A stretch of DNA of 64,000 nucleotides from the NCBI GenBank assembly GCA_019425015.1, contig JAHYYJ010000013.1, positions 5,075-69,074 on the forward strand, in the 5' to 3' direction. The DNA comes from Collinsella sp. (GTDB lineage: Bacteria > Actinomycetota > Coriobacteriia > Coriobacteriales > Coriobacteriaceae). The notes under the pieces are model-generated. The model searched no databases. It saw nothing but the letters and a program-made list of their open reading frames with translations, and was not told the origin of the DNA. Positions 40,798 through 50,370 of this stretch are shown in pieces. Position numbers and translations under genes: made by a program. Position 1 is the stretch's first letter; the number at the start of each line of letters is the position of its first letter.

Positions 40798-41625
40798 CTA
40801 CTCGCCGAGCTTGGGATGCAGCAGCGACGGCGCAGCGCCGAGCAGCATCTTGGTGTAAGGATCCTGCGGGTGCTGGAAGACCTGCTTGGCCTCGCCCTGC
40901 TCGACGATCTTGCCGCCATTCATAACGATGATGTCGTCAGAGATATAGCGGACCGTCTGGATGTCATGGCTGATGAACACCATGGCCAGGCCGAGCTCCT
41001 TCTTAAGGTCGGTCAGCAGGTTCAGAATCTGCGCGCGGACCGAAACGTCCAGAGCCGAGGTGGGCTCGTCGGCGATGATGGCATCGGGGTTCAGCGACAG
41101 GGCACGGGCAATTGCGACGCGCTGGCGCTGGCCGCCCGAAAGCTGGCCGGGAAGAACCTCGGCGGCGGAGCTGGGCAGGCCAGTGAGCTCCAGGAGTTCC
41201 TTGACGCGCTTCTCCTGCTCGGCTTCGGTGCCCAAGTTATGGACGCGCATGGGGTCGAGCAGCTGCTCACGAACGACCATGCGGGGGTTGAGCGCCGTGG
41301 CCGGGTTCTGGAACACGACCGAGATGACGCGACCCATGTGGCGACGGTCCTCGGCGGTACGTTTGGTAACGTCCTTGCCCTTAAAGTAGACCTTGCCGCT
41401 CGTGGGGGCCTGCAGGCCGCACATGACGTTGGCGGTGGTGGACTTACCGCAACCGGACTCGCCGACGATGCCGATCGTCTGACCGGGCATGAGCTTAATC
41501 GTTACACCCTGGACGGCGTGAACCAGGTTGGGGTGCAGAATCGAGCCGGTACGGGTCCTAAAGGTGACGTGGACGTCATCAAGGAAGATGATCGGCTCGA
41601 CGCCGTTGACTGCGGTCTCGCTCAT
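40798..41625 (-). CDS. Sialic-acid ABC transporter ATP-binding protein
   Basis: 275 residues. Walker A GESGCGKST, signature LSGGQRQRVAIA, Walker B AIIADEPTSALD. Shorter than OppF because the C-terminal CxxxC extension is missing. Stop of the upstream gene and this ATG are adjacent (TAGATG), behind a perfect GGAGGTGATG ribosome site. In the four-gene set it corresponds to the stand-alone ATPase of SiaEFGI/SatABCD-type importers. Confidence 0.85.
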   Translation of the reverse strand: MSETAVNGVEPIIFLDDVHVTFRTRTGSILHPNLVHAVQGVTIKLMPGQTIGIVGESGCGKSTTANVMCGLQAPTSGKVYFKGKDVTKRTAEDRRHMGRVISVVFQNPATALNPRMVVREQLLDPMRVHNLGTEAEQEKRVKELLELTGLPSSAAEVLPGQLSGGQRQRVAIARALSLNPDAIIADEPTSALDVSVRAQILNLLTDLKKELGLAMVFISHDIQTVRYISDDIIVMNGGKIVEQGEAKQVFQHPQDPYTKMLLGAAPSLLHPKLGE

Positions 41626-43641
41626 CTACATCACCTCCGCGTGAGGGGTCAAACCATTTGCCTTGAGCACCTCGTCGGGGAGCTCGGAATAGAAGTGCTC
41701 GGTGCCGGGCACGCGCTTGAAGACCGGACGGGTGTCCAGGCCAATGCGCGGATGGCTCGAGCGGGGCGCGAAGCGATCGCCCTTGGGGAAATCGCGCGGG
41801 CTCGGAACGGCGCCGGGCACCTGGTGCAGACGGCCCGAACCGCTCTCGATGGACAGAACGGAGCCCAGAAGACCGCGGGTGTACTCGTGGATCGGGTTAG
41901 TGAGCAGCTCCTTGGTGGGTGCCTGCTCGATGACCTGACCGGCGTACATAACCGTGATGTTATGGGCGACCTCGGCGACCAGCGCCAGGTCATGCGAGAC
42001 GAAGATCATGGCAAAGCCGAGCTTGGCCTGAAGGTCGTTGAGCAGCTTGATGACCTGCTTCTGGACGGTAACGTCCAGAGCGGTCGTGGGCTCGTCGCAG
42101 ATGACCAGCTTGGGGTCGCGGGTAAGGGCCATAGCGATCAGAACACGCTGACGCTGACCACCAGAAAGCTCATGCGGGTAGCTCTCGAGCGTACGCTTGG
42201 GGTCGAGGCCCACGAGCTCCAGGAGTTCCTCGGCGCTGCGGGTGCCGCCGCGCTTGGTGAGCTGCTTCATCTGGGCAGAGATGAGCATGGAGGGGTTGAG
42301 CGAGGACAGGGCGTCCTGATAGACCATAGCGATATCGGTACCGCGCAGGCCGAACCACTCCTTCTTGCTCATCTTGAGCAGGTCGCGGCCCTCCCAGAGG
42401 ACCTCGCCGGAAAGGTGCTCGTCATCGTCGGTCAGGCCCATGATGGCCAGCGTGGTGATGGACTTACCGCAACCGGACTCGCCCACCAGGCCCATGGTCT
42501 GACCAGGACGGACGTCAAAGTTGACATGGTCGACGACATTGATATCGCCGTGGTGCTCAAACTGAATGCAGAAGTCACGGACCGAGAGAATCGGTTCGAC
42601 AGACTCGTCGGGCACATGGCGATCGTCACGCTTGAGCTCGACATCGCGCAGGGCGCCAAGGCGAGCGGAGAGGGACTGGGCCTGCTCCTTGTAGGCGCGA
42701 ACGGGGTCGGAGACCAGCAGGTCGGCCTCGCGACGCTTGGAGGAATCGGTCGGATCCAGGGCGGCGGAGGGAGCAGCGGCCATGGCGTCGGTAATGCCCT
42801 CGGAGAGGATGTTGAGCGCCAAGCAGGTGATCATGATGGCCAGGCCCGGGAACAACGCCTGCCACCAACGGCCGGCGAGCACGCCGCCGCGGGCGTCGGC
42901 GAGGATGTTGCCCCAGGTAGCGGTGGGCTCCTGGATACCAGCGCCGATGAAGGTCAGCGAGGCCTCGAAGATGATGGCGTCGGCGACCAGGGTAACGGTG
43001 AAGACCATGATCGGGGCGATGCAGTTACGCAGAACATGCTTGATCAAAATCCACGGAGCCTTGGCGCCGGAAACGATGACCGCGCGGACATAGTCCTCTC
43101 CGTACTCGGACACGATGTTGGCGCGCACGATACGGGCAATCTGCGGAGTGTACATAAAGCCGATAGCGAAGATGATCGACGGCACGGAGTTGCCCAGGAT
43201 GGAGACGAAGACGGCCGCGAGGGCGATACCCGGGATAGACATGATGATGTCCAGGATACGCATGATCGTCTCGGAAACGGCCTTGCGCGAAACCGCCGCA
43301 AGGGCGCCCACGACCGAGCCGCAGACCAGAGCCATGGCAGTGGCGCCAAAGCCGATGATCAGCGAGTAACGACCACCGTAGAGCATGCGCGACAGAATGT
43401 CGCGACCCTTATCGTCGGTACCGAAGATAAATCCGTTGCCGGGAGCCTGGCGAGCCGTAAAGATCTCGACCGGGCTATAGGGGGCAAGAAGGGGCGCCAG
43501 AATCGCAGTCAGGGCGACCAGCACCAACACGACGGCGGCAATCTTAGAAGACAGCGTCATCTTCTTCCAGCCACCGAGCTTGAGCCCCTTGGAGGCAGCC
43601 TTCTCGAGCTGCTCGGTTTGCTTCTCTCGAATCTTTACCAT
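41626..43641 (-). CDS. Sialic-acid ABC transporter permease fused to ATPase
   Basis: 671 residues joining two normal proteins. Residues ~1-290 are a DppC/OppC-type permease (FGTDDKGRD; EAA motif in SGAKAPWILIKHVLRN, 191-206), followed by a linker (~290-345) and a complete ATPase (~348-671: Walker A GESGCGKS near 387-394, LSGGQRQRVLIA, CDEPTTALD). Such fusions are known in actinobacterial sialic-acid and peptide importers. It gives the complex one ATPase tied to one permease and one free (next gene). Confidence 0.88.
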   Translation of the reverse strand: MVKIREKQTEQLEKAASKGLKLGGWKKMTLSSKIAAVVLVLVALTAILAPLLAPYSPVEIFTARQAPGNGFIFGTDDKGRDILSRMLYGGRYSLIIGFGATAMALVCGSVVGALAAVSRKAVSETIMRILDIIMSIPGIALAAVFVSILGNSVPSIIFAIGFMYTPQIARIVRANIVSEYGEDYVRAVIVSGAKAPWILIKHVLRNCIAPIMVFTVTLVADAIIFEASLTFIGAGIQEPTATWGNILADARGGVLAGRWWQALFPGLAIMITCLALNILSEGITDAMAAAPSAALDPTDSSKRREADLLVSDPVRAYKEQAQSLSARLGALRDVELKRDDRHVPDESVEPILSVRDFCIQFEHHGDINVVDHVNFDVRPGQTMGLVGESGCGKSITTLAIMGLTDDDEHLSGEVLWEGRDLLKMSKKEWFGLRGTDIAMVYQDALSSLNPSMLISAQMKQLTKRGGTRSAEELLELVGLDPKRTLESYPHELSGGQRQRVLIAMALTRDPKLVICDEPTTALDVTVQKQVIKLLNDLQAKLGFAMIFVSHDLALVAEVAHNITVMYAGQVIEQAPTKELLTNPIHEYTRGLLGSVLSIESGSGRLHQVPGAVPSPRDFPKGDRFAPRSSHPRIGLDTRPVFKRVPGTEHFYSELPDEVLKANGLTPHAEVM

Positions 43642-43644
43642 AAT

Positions 43645-44601
43645 CTACACCGTCCTGATGCGCGGGTTGATGAGCAGGTAGAGCATGTCAACCACGATGT
43701 TGATGATGATGAAGGCAAGAGCAACGACGATGACGACGCCCTGAACCAGGTTCGCCTCGTTGCCCTGAACGCCCTGCAGGATCGCGGTGCCCATGCCGGG
43801 GAGGTTGAAGATAACCTCGATGACGACGGCGCCGCCCATGAGGTAGCCGATCTTAAGACCGAGGGTGGTGACCGGGGTGATCAGCGCATTGCGAAGTACG
43901 TTGATGCCGACGACGACCTTCTCGGGAACGCCGGCGCCGCGAGCCATACGGACATAGTCCTTGTCGAGCTCCTCGACCATGGCGGTACGCACGATACGAG
44001 TCATCTGGCCCGTCAGCGGAAATGCCAAGGCGACGGCGGGCATGATCATACGTCCCAGATAGCCAACCGGATTCGTGGTGAAGTGAGGCAGAGCACCCGA
44101 TGCCGGAAGCACCTTAAGGTAGGAAGAGAACAGCAGGATCAACAGAACGGCAAGCCAGAACGACGGGGTTGCCAAGCCGGCGATGGAAAAGACGCGGATC
44201 ACTTGATCCGGCCATTTGTCGCGATACAGTGCCGCGATGACGCCGAGTAAAAACGAAACGACCGCACCGATGGCAAGGCCGATGAAGGTCAGCTGCATCG
44301 TGACGGGCAAGGCCGTGGAGATGCGCTTGGCAACGGAGTTGCGAGCAGCACCATAGGTGCCCATGTCGCCATGAATCAAATCGCCCATATAGCGCACGTA
44401 GCGCACGGGCCAGGGGTCGTCCAGACCATACTTCTCATGGTACTCGGCAACCGCCTCGGGCGAGGCACCGTCACCCAACGCCGTGTAGGCGGGGTCGGTC
44501 TTGGAGAACGACATAAGGAAGAACACCAGGACGGTGACGCCCAATGCCATGATCGGCAGCGCCACAAGACGCCTTCCAATCAAACGTAGCAAGTTGTTCA
44601 C
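43645..44601 (-). CDS. Sialic-acid ABC transporter permease
   Basis: 318 residues from GTG 44601 after GGGGAGA. DppB/OppB-type permease, six predicted helices, opening MNNLLRLIGRRLVALPIM (GTG as Met) and EAA motif in ARGAGVPEKVVVGINVLRNA. Stops 3 bases before the fused permease-ATPase start. Confidence 0.88.
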   Translation of the reverse strand: MNNLLRLIGRRLVALPIMALGVTVLVFFLMSFSKTDPAYTALGDGASPEAVAEYHEKYGLDDPWPVRYVRYMGDLIHGDMGTYGAARNSVAKRISTALPVTMQLTFIGLAIGAVVSFLLGVIAALYRDKWPDQVIRVFSIAGLATPSFWLAVLLILLFSSYLKVLPASGALPHFTTNPVGYLGRMIMPAVALAFPLTGQMTRIVRTAMVEELDKDYVRMARGAGVPEKVVVGINVLRNALITPVTTLGLKIGYLMGGAVVIEVIFNLPGMGTAILQGVQGNEANLVQGVVIVVALAFIIINIVVDMLYLLINPRIRTV

Positions 44602-44641
44602 GTTCTCTCCCCTTTCTTTTGTCGGTAGGACCAACTGGTAT

Positions 44642-44696
44642 ATGAGTACGGATACTCATTACAAGACCCGGGCGACATCGTTGCCGCCCGGGTCTT
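44642..44696. repeat. Two hairpins between binding-protein and permease genes
   Basis: ATGAGTA-CGGA-TACTCAT (44642-44659) and a 12-bp GC stem AAGACCCGGGCG / CGCCCGGGTCTT (44663-44696). In the minus direction the T-run is poor, so this is more likely a stabilising or attenuating helix that sets a high ratio of binding protein to permease. Confidence 0.6.
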
Positions 44697-44758
44697 TGTT
44701 TCAACTATGAGGATACGGTCCCAACGACCGACATCCTGCATACAGACTCAAGCGAGCC

Positions 44759-46372
44759 TTACGCCTTGACGGTCGCGACGCCCCTGAAGGACATGCTCGT
44801 CGTGCCGATGCCCTTGAAGCCATCGAGGGCCTCGCCGTTGGGCGCAGTGGACGGATCGTCCCAGGAAGCGGAGACGGTCTTGACGTGGACAACGGGGTAC
44901 AGAACAGCGTTGTCGGCAATGATGTCGAAGCACTCGTTCCACTTCTTCTGCTGCTCGTCGCCCTCGGCGGCAAGAGCCTCGTCCATGAGACCGTGGAGCT
45001 TCTGCCACTCAGCGGACTCCTTCCACGGGCAACGGGTCTGCATCCAGACGTTGTCGCCGTACCACCAGTTGAGCAGCAGGTCGGGGTCGGCGCCGAAGCA
45101 GGAAGGATCGCCAGGGGCAAGGAGGATATCGTAGGCCTCGCCGCCGTCGATGGCAGCATAGGTGGCCGGCGAGGTATCGGTCTGGATGGTCACATCGAAG
45201 CCGAGAGCGTCGAGGTCGTTCTTGACCTGGGCGGCCATGCCCTTGATCTGCTCGTTGTCGGTGGTGCGCAGGGTGATGGCACCCGGGGTGATGCCAGACT
45301 CCTCGATGAGCTTCTTAGCCTTCTTGGCGTCGGTCTTGTACACCGTGGAAGCCTCATGATAGTTGGTGAAGCTCTTGGGCAGGTAGCAGCTGGCAGCGGT
45401 GGCAAGGCCGGCGAAGGTGTTGCTGACCATCTTCTCGGTGTCGAGCGCATACATGACGGCCTGACGGACCTTGACGTTGTTCCAAGGCTCCTTGGCGACG
45501 TTGAACATGATGAAGCGGGTGCCGAAACCCTGAACGTTATCGATCTTGCAGCCGGCGCTCTCGAGCTGGTCGACGGCGTCAGCGGTAACAAGCTCCATAA
45601 CGAGCGTGGAGCCCTCCTGCTGAGCGGTAACGCGAGCGGTGGGGTCGGTCAGGATGCTGTACTGGATCTTCTTATCCTCGGCAGCATACTCACCGTTGTA
45701 CTCGGGGTTGGGAACCAGGGTGATCTCGGTATCGGAGATAGAGTCGTACATCCAGGGGCCGGAGCCGATCGGCTGCTTGGCGCGATCCTCCTCGGTCTGG
45801 GTGGCCGGGGTAACGCGGACGATGGCCAGACGATCCTTGAGCAGGGAGAAGTTGGGGACCTTGGTCTTGACCGTCACGGTGCTGGCGTCCTTGGCCTCGA
45901 TGGACTCGAAGGGCTGGAAGAACGGAGCATAGGTAGCGGAAGCGGCGCAAGCGGTGTAGGAGGCAACGACATCGTCAGCGGTGACCTCGGTGCCATCGGA
46001 GAACTTGGCGCCCTTGCGAATGGTGACCTCGAAAGTGGTGTCGTCCACAGACTTGGGATCGTCGGTGGCGAGCTCGTTGAAGGTGCTGTAGTCGTGGTAA
46101 TCGATGCCGTAGAGGCCCTCGACGACGTGCCAGTTAGCACCCAGGCCCACAGCGGAGCCGGTGCTGGCGGGGTCGAAGCTGGACGGAGCGTAAGCGGAAC
46201 CAGCGGTGATCACGCCGCCGCCACGGTTGGCGGAATCGGCGGAACCGGAAGCGGAACCCTCGTCGCTAGAGTTGCCACCGCAGCCGGTGAGACCAAGCCC
46301 TGCGACAGCAGCGACGCTGCCGGTGAGGCCGAGGAACGAACGCCTGGACATACCCTTGTTGATGATGGCCAT
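44759..46372 (-). CDS. Sialic-acid ABC transporter substrate-binding lipoprotein
   Basis: 537 residues, SBP_bac_5 family, a peptide-type fold. Signal with twin arginines (MSRRSFLGLTG, after a short N-terminal stretch) and a lipobox LGLTGC, so predicted to be a Tat-exported lipoprotein. ATG 46372 follows AGGAGAAG. First gene of the operon; ligand is inferred to be sialic acid from nanA, nanK and nanE downstream. Confidence 0.85.
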   Translation of the reverse strand: MAIINKGMSRRSFLGLTGSVAAVAGLGLTGCGGNSSDEGSASGSADSANRGGGVITAGSAYAPSSFDPASTGSAVGLGANWHVVEGLYGIDYHDYSTFNELATDDPKSVDDTTFEVTIRKGAKFSDGTEVTADDVVASYTACAASATYAPFFQPFESIEAKDASTVTVKTKVPNFSLLKDRLAIVRVTPATQTEEDRAKQPIGSGPWMYDSISDTEITLVPNPEYNGEYAAEDKKIQYSILTDPTARVTAQQEGSTLVMELVTADAVDQLESAGCKIDNVQGFGTRFIMFNVAKEPWNNVKVRQAVMYALDTEKMVSNTFAGLATAASCYLPKSFTNYHEASTVYKTDAKKAKKLIEESGITPGAITLRTTDNEQIKGMAAQVKNDLDALGFDVTIQTDTSPATYAAIDGGEAYDILLAPGDPSCFGADPDLLLNWWYGDNVWMQTRCPWKESAEWQKLHGLMDEALAAEGDEQQKKWNECFDIIADNAVLYPVVHVKTVSASWDDPSTAPNGEALDGFKGIGTTSMSFRGVATVKA

Positions 46373-46491
46373 GTCTTCTCCTATCAATAGAGAATCTTAC
46401 CCGGGAGCACCTAGACTTGCCCCCGCGCAACTTGCGGACGATATATACCTTACCTACCGACAAACCCAACTGAGGTGCCGCACTCGGCGAC
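46373..46491. other. 5' leader of the sialic-acid operon
   Basis: About 119 bases of leader with the ribosome site near the end. I see no leader ORF or recognised riboswitch. Confidence 0.4.
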
Positions 46492-46572
46492 CGATACATA
46501 CATCCGCTTGAACGGTATTTACTACCGTTCACCGAATTCATTGACAAATGATTCGACAGACAGTATGTATCG
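46492..46572 (-). promoter_or_regulatory. Promoter and operators of the sialic-acid operon
   Basis: A 23-base palindrome TGAACGGTA-TTTAC-TACCGTTCA (46509-46531) overlaps a candidate -10 (TAGTAA) that lies 17 bases from -35 TTGTCA (46554-46549). A second pair, CGATACATAC (46492-46501) and GTATGTATCG (46563-46572), flanks it. This is a plausible repressor site. The regulator gene is not in the window. Confidence 0.6.
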
Positions 46573-46737
46573 ACGAGGTGAGATATCAGTCTTCGTCAAC
46601 CCGCAGGATAGCAGTGTTGTTCACCATGGTTAGTCAAACGTTTTAGCGTTAATAAAACCCAAAATCGGCAGGTAATCGCCGCGAAACAAATGATTGAAAA
46701 TCGGCCAATCATGTATATCAGTTGTTTAGAAGCGCGT
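46573..46737. other. Intergenic region between uvrC end and sialic-acid promoter
   Basis: 165 bases with no recognisable gene. A/T-rich stretch TTTTAGCGTTAATAAAA; no clear terminator for uvrC was found. Confidence 0.35.
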
Positions 46738-48684
46738 TTAGCATTCGGAACGGTTGACCGATGCCTGGGCGCGCTCGGCATTCCATGCAACAAGTGCCTC
46801 GTGGACCGCTTTGGCAACATCGGCCGGAACGCCTCGAACTTCTGCAATCTCCTGCTCGCTGGCCGCGCGCAAACGCTTCATCGAGCCAAAATGGCGCATA
46901 ATTGCACGTTTTCTGGTGGGCCCCACGCCTGGAACGTCGTCAAGCACCGAAACCGTCATAGCCTTATCGCGCAACTCGCGGTGGAACGTAATCGCAAATC
47001 GGTGGGATTCATCGCGAATCTGCTTGATCAGATAAAGCGAAGCGGAGCCGGTCGGCAGCACGACGGGAGTCTCGTCCCAAGGCACGAAAACCTCCTCATC
47101 GGCCTTTGCCAAGCCACAAACTGGTATATCGAGGCCGAGTGCCTCGAGTTGCTTAATTGCAGCGGTCAATTGCGGCTTGCCGCCATCGACTACGAGCAAA
47201 TCGGGGCGCGAGCCAAAGCGCTCGTCCGCCATGCGCTCGGGAGCATAGCGACGCCCCAGAACCTCGGACATCGATACGAAGTCGTTCGCCTCGTCCAATT
47301 CGGCCTGAATTTTAAAGCGACGATACTGGCCCTTGTCAGCACGGCCGTTGGTAAATACCACCATCGAAGCGACGGTAAAGGTGCCGTGCAACGTCGAGAT
47401 ATCGAAGCACTCGATGCGCAACGGCGGCGCAGGCAGCGCCAGCGCGCTTTCGAGCTCCAGGAGCGCCTGATTGGTGCGATCGTCAGCATACCCCGTGCGC
47501 ATCATGTAGCGCATGAGGGCATGGCGCGCATTTTTGGAAGCCATATCGAGCAGGCGGCGCTTTTCGCCGCGCTGCGGCCTATGGAGATGGCAAGAGCGCT
47601 CGCGCTTGCCCGCAAGCCACTCCCCCAACGCTTCGGCATCCTCAAGCTCGACAGAGAGATTGATCTCGGCTGGAATATCAGCCGTCTCGTCGTAATAGCG
47701 CTTAAGAAAGCCCGATTGAAGCTCTTCCTCGTCGACGTCCAGGCCTTTATCGAGGATGAACTCACAAGTTCGAACCGTTCGGCCCTCGCGAACGACAAAG
47801 ACACAGGCGGCAGAGATAGTCTCTTCGCGATAGAAGCCGATGACGTCGATATCGACGCTTGATGGAAAAACGACCTGTTGGCGATCGTCCAGACCCCTAA
47901 TGACTTCCAGGCGACGCTTGACGCGCGCCGCACGCTCAAAATCGAGTGTCTCGGCTGCCTCCGTCATCTCGGACGTAAGCTCGTCGACGACATCCTTGCG
48001 ATGACCCGACAAGAAACGTTCGACACGCTTGACGTTCTTGGCATAGTCGGCAGGGGAAATCGCGCCGACGCATGCGCCCGGCCCGCGCCCGACATGGTAG
48101 TCAAAGCAGGGACGCCCGTTTTGCGCGCAAATCATATTGACGATGTCTTCTTCGCCCTTATGAGATTCGACGATGCGGCGGCAGCGGCGCCATTCCGCAC
48201 AGGATGCCGAGCAAATAGGAATAACCTTGCGTAGCGTATCGATGGTCTCACGCGCCGCGCGGCTATCGGTATAGGGGCCAAAATAGCGCGTTCCCGGTTT
48301 ATGACGCTCTCGCGTGTATTTGATTGCCGGAAACAAATCGCCCTTGGTGATGGCGATAAAAGGATAGCTTTTATCGTCTTTGAGATCGACGTTAAAGTAC
48401 GGATGGTACTGGCCAATCAGATTGCGCTCGAGCACCAATGCCTCGTGCTCGGTCTCCACCACGATATAGTCAAAGCTCGCCACCAGCTGCATCATGAGCG
48501 GGATCTTTTGACGCTCGTCCTGCAGCGTCACGTATTGACGCATACGGGCACGCAAGTTTTTTGCCTTGCCCACATAGATGACATCGCCCTTGGCATCTTT
48601 CCAAAGATAGCAGCCGGGTTGCGTGGGAACGCGCGAAACCTGCTCGGCAAGTGTTGGAATGTTGTCGTGACCTGCCACGCGCAC
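46738..48684 (-). CDS. uvrC: Excinuclease ABC subunit C
   Basis: 648 residues. N-terminal GIY-YIG nuclease (GCYLWKDAKGDVIYVGKA), a UVR motif near 205-240, the RNase H-like endonuclease (ECFDISTLHG; DLLVVDGG), and C-terminal helix-hairpin-helix (DDVPGVGPTRKRAIM). Makes the dual incision in nucleotide excision repair. Starts at GTG 48684 immediately after the murJ stop; GTG two codons later is possible. The uvrA and uvrB genes are elsewhere in this window. Confidence 0.95.
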   Translation of the reverse strand: MRVAGHDNIPTLAEQVSRVPTQPGCYLWKDAKGDVIYVGKAKNLRARMRQYVTLQDERQKIPLMMQLVASFDYIVVETEHEALVLERNLIGQYHPYFNVDLKDDKSYPFIAITKGDLFPAIKYTRERHKPGTRYFGPYTDSRAARETIDTLRKVIPICSASCAEWRRCRRIVESHKGEEDIVNMICAQNGRPCFDYHVGRGPGACVGAISPADYAKNVKRVERFLSGHRKDVVDELTSEMTEAAETLDFERAARVKRRLEVIRGLDDRQQVVFPSSVDIDVIGFYREETISAACVFVVREGRTVRTCEFILDKGLDVDEEELQSGFLKRYYDETADIPAEINLSVELEDAEALGEWLAGKRERSCHLHRPQRGEKRRLLDMASKNARHALMRYMMRTGYADDRTNQALLELESALALPAPPLRIECFDISTLHGTFTVASMVVFTNGRADKGQYRRFKIQAELDEANDFVSMSEVLGRRYAPERMADERFGSRPDLLVVDGGKPQLTAAIKQLEALGLDIPVCGLAKADEEVFVPWDETPVVLPTGSASLYLIKQIRDESHRFAITFHRELRDKAMTVSVLDDVPGVGPTRKRAIMRHFGSMKRLRAASEQEIAEVRGVPADVAKAVHEALVAWNAERAQASVNRSEC

Positions 48685-50367
48685 CTACTTGCGACGAAGC
48701 AGCGCCGAGACCTCGGGCATCTTAAAGACGAAGGCAAGACCAAAAGTTACAGCAAGCGAGACGACGCCTGCAACACAAACGTAGCCCAGGGTAATTAGGA
48801 TCGAGCTGCCAAGCACTCCGACAAAGTGCTCGAGTGCCCACATGACGCCGGCACCCGCGGCAGCGCCCAAGCCACCGAACAATAGGCCAAAGAAACCGCC
48901 GTGCAGGATAGACTTGACCTGAAGGCCGTGCAGACGACGGCGCAGCCACCACAGTGAGCATCCGACTAAAACCACGTAGTCAACGACGTACGAGAGCGCA
49001 ATAGCCGGCATACCGTAGCCCAGCACCACGCCAAACAGCAGCACCGAACCGGCCTGACCGATAGCGGAGTACAGGCAATAGCGGCTATAAGGTTTCATAT
49101 CGAGCAGGGCCGAGAAGCTCTTCTGCATCAGCACGACCACGCCGTAGAGCGGCAGGGAAAGTGCCAGGTAGATAAGGAACTCCGACACCAGCGCCACACC
49201 GGACTCATCGAACTTGCCAGCGCAGTAGATCATGTTGAGCGGACGCGCGAAGACAATCAAGTACAGCGCGAATGGAATCAGGAAGAACAGCATCTGGGCG
49301 ACGCCACGCGAAATGCCCGTGCGGACGCTGTCGTAATCCTTCTCCTGTGCGTCGTGAGAGAGCTCGGTATAGAGCGCCGTCGAAAGCGAGGCGGCAATCA
49401 GCGCGTAGGGCAGCGTGTACCACAGGCGCGCATAGGCGATGACGGAAGGACCGGTCTCGGGCTGGACCACCAGCGCAGCAGCGTTGGTGATAGAAGTCGA
49501 GACAAACATGCACACCGTGGCGAGCAGCGTCGGGATACCGAGCGCAATCGTCTGGCGCAGTGCGGGGTCCTTAAAGTCGATATGGATATGGGGATGCACG
49601 CCGTGCTTGCCAAGCGCGGGGATCTGACATGCCATCTGAACAAAGACACCGAGGGTCGTACCGGCCGCAATCAAGATGATGCCGGCACGTTCGCCAAACT
49701 GTGCGGACACGGGCGCAAAGCCCATAAAGCTCGCAATGACGATCACATTGTTGAGGACCGGGGCAAACGTCGACCAGAAGTAGTCGCGGTGTGCGTTGAG
49801 GACGCCCGAAAACACCGAGCCCAAACCATAAAACAGAATCTGGATGGCAAAGAAACGGAACATGAACGCAGCGGTATCCATGCTGCCGCCGTCACCCGAA
49901 AGGAACGATTGCGTCCAGATAAAGCCCGGGGCGAACACGGTCCCCAGCAACGAAATGCCACCCAGCACCAATAGCAGAATACCGAGCAGGTTGCCCACGT
50001 ACTCGTTAGAGGCCTCGCGACCCTGCTCACGCCTCACGCCCATGTACACGGGCAAAAACGCCGTCACGAGCATGCCGCCCATCACGAGTTCGTAGAGCAT
50101 ATTGGGCAGGTTGTTGGCGACCTGATAGGAAGACGAGAGCAGTGACATGCCGATAGCGGCCGCCATTGCCCACGTGCGGATAAAACCGGTGACGCGAGAC
50201 ACGATGGTCAGGATGGTCATAAGCCCGGCGGAACGACCAACCGTGGAGTAGTCCGACGAGCCCATGTCGTCAGTGTCATCTCGCGACGAAGAAGCTTCGG
50301 ATGAGGGTGTCTGAGGCGCAGATTCTTCTGCAAAATGAGCTCCGCGCTTCAATTCTTCCTGCGGCAT
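48685..50367 (-). CDS. murJ: Lipid II flippase MurJ (MviN family)
   Basis: 560 residues. A polar ~45-residue N-terminus (acidic, Ser-rich) precedes about 14 membrane helices with the MviN opening GLMTILTIVSRVTGFIRTWAM, split here by order only. Flips peptidoglycan precursor across the membrane. Followed directly by uvrC and preceded by ybaK with 3 bases between. The N-terminal extension is typical of actinobacterial homologues. Confidence 0.92.
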   Translation of the reverse strand: MPQEELKRGAHFAEESAPQTPSSEASSSRDDTDDMGSSDYSTVGRSAGLMTILTIVSRVTGFIRTWAMAAAIGMSLLSSSYQVANNLPNMLYELVMGGMLVTAFLPVYMGVRREQGREASNEYVGNLLGILLLVLGGISLLGTVFAPGFIWTQSFLSGDGGSMDTAAFMFRFFAIQILFYGLGSVFSGVLNAHRDYFWSTFAPVLNNVIVIASFMGFAPVSAQFGERAGIILIAAGTTLGVFVQMACQIPALGKHGVHPHIHIDFKDPALRQTIALGIPTLLATVCMFVSTSITNAAALVVQPETGPSVIAYARLWYTLPYALIAASLSTALYTELSHDAQEKDYDSVRTGISRGVAQMLFFLIPFALYLIVFARPLNMIYCAGKFDESGVALVSEFLIYLALSLPLYGVVVLMQKSFSALLDMKPYSRYCLYSAIGQAGSVLLFGVVLGYGMPAIALSYVVDYVVLVGCSLWWLRRRLHGLQVKSILHGGFFGLLFGGLGAAAGAGVMWALEHFVGVLGSSILITLGYVCVAGVVSLAVTFGLAFVFKMPEVSALLRRK

Positions 50368-50370
50368 CGC

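Noticed and set aside
40513..44250. Very long open frame (over 1200 codons) on the plus strand opposite the sialic-acid transporter genes
   Set aside because: It is antisense to four well-supported ABC genes; its composition is a shadow of GC-rich codon use, with no ribosome site or recognisable domain.
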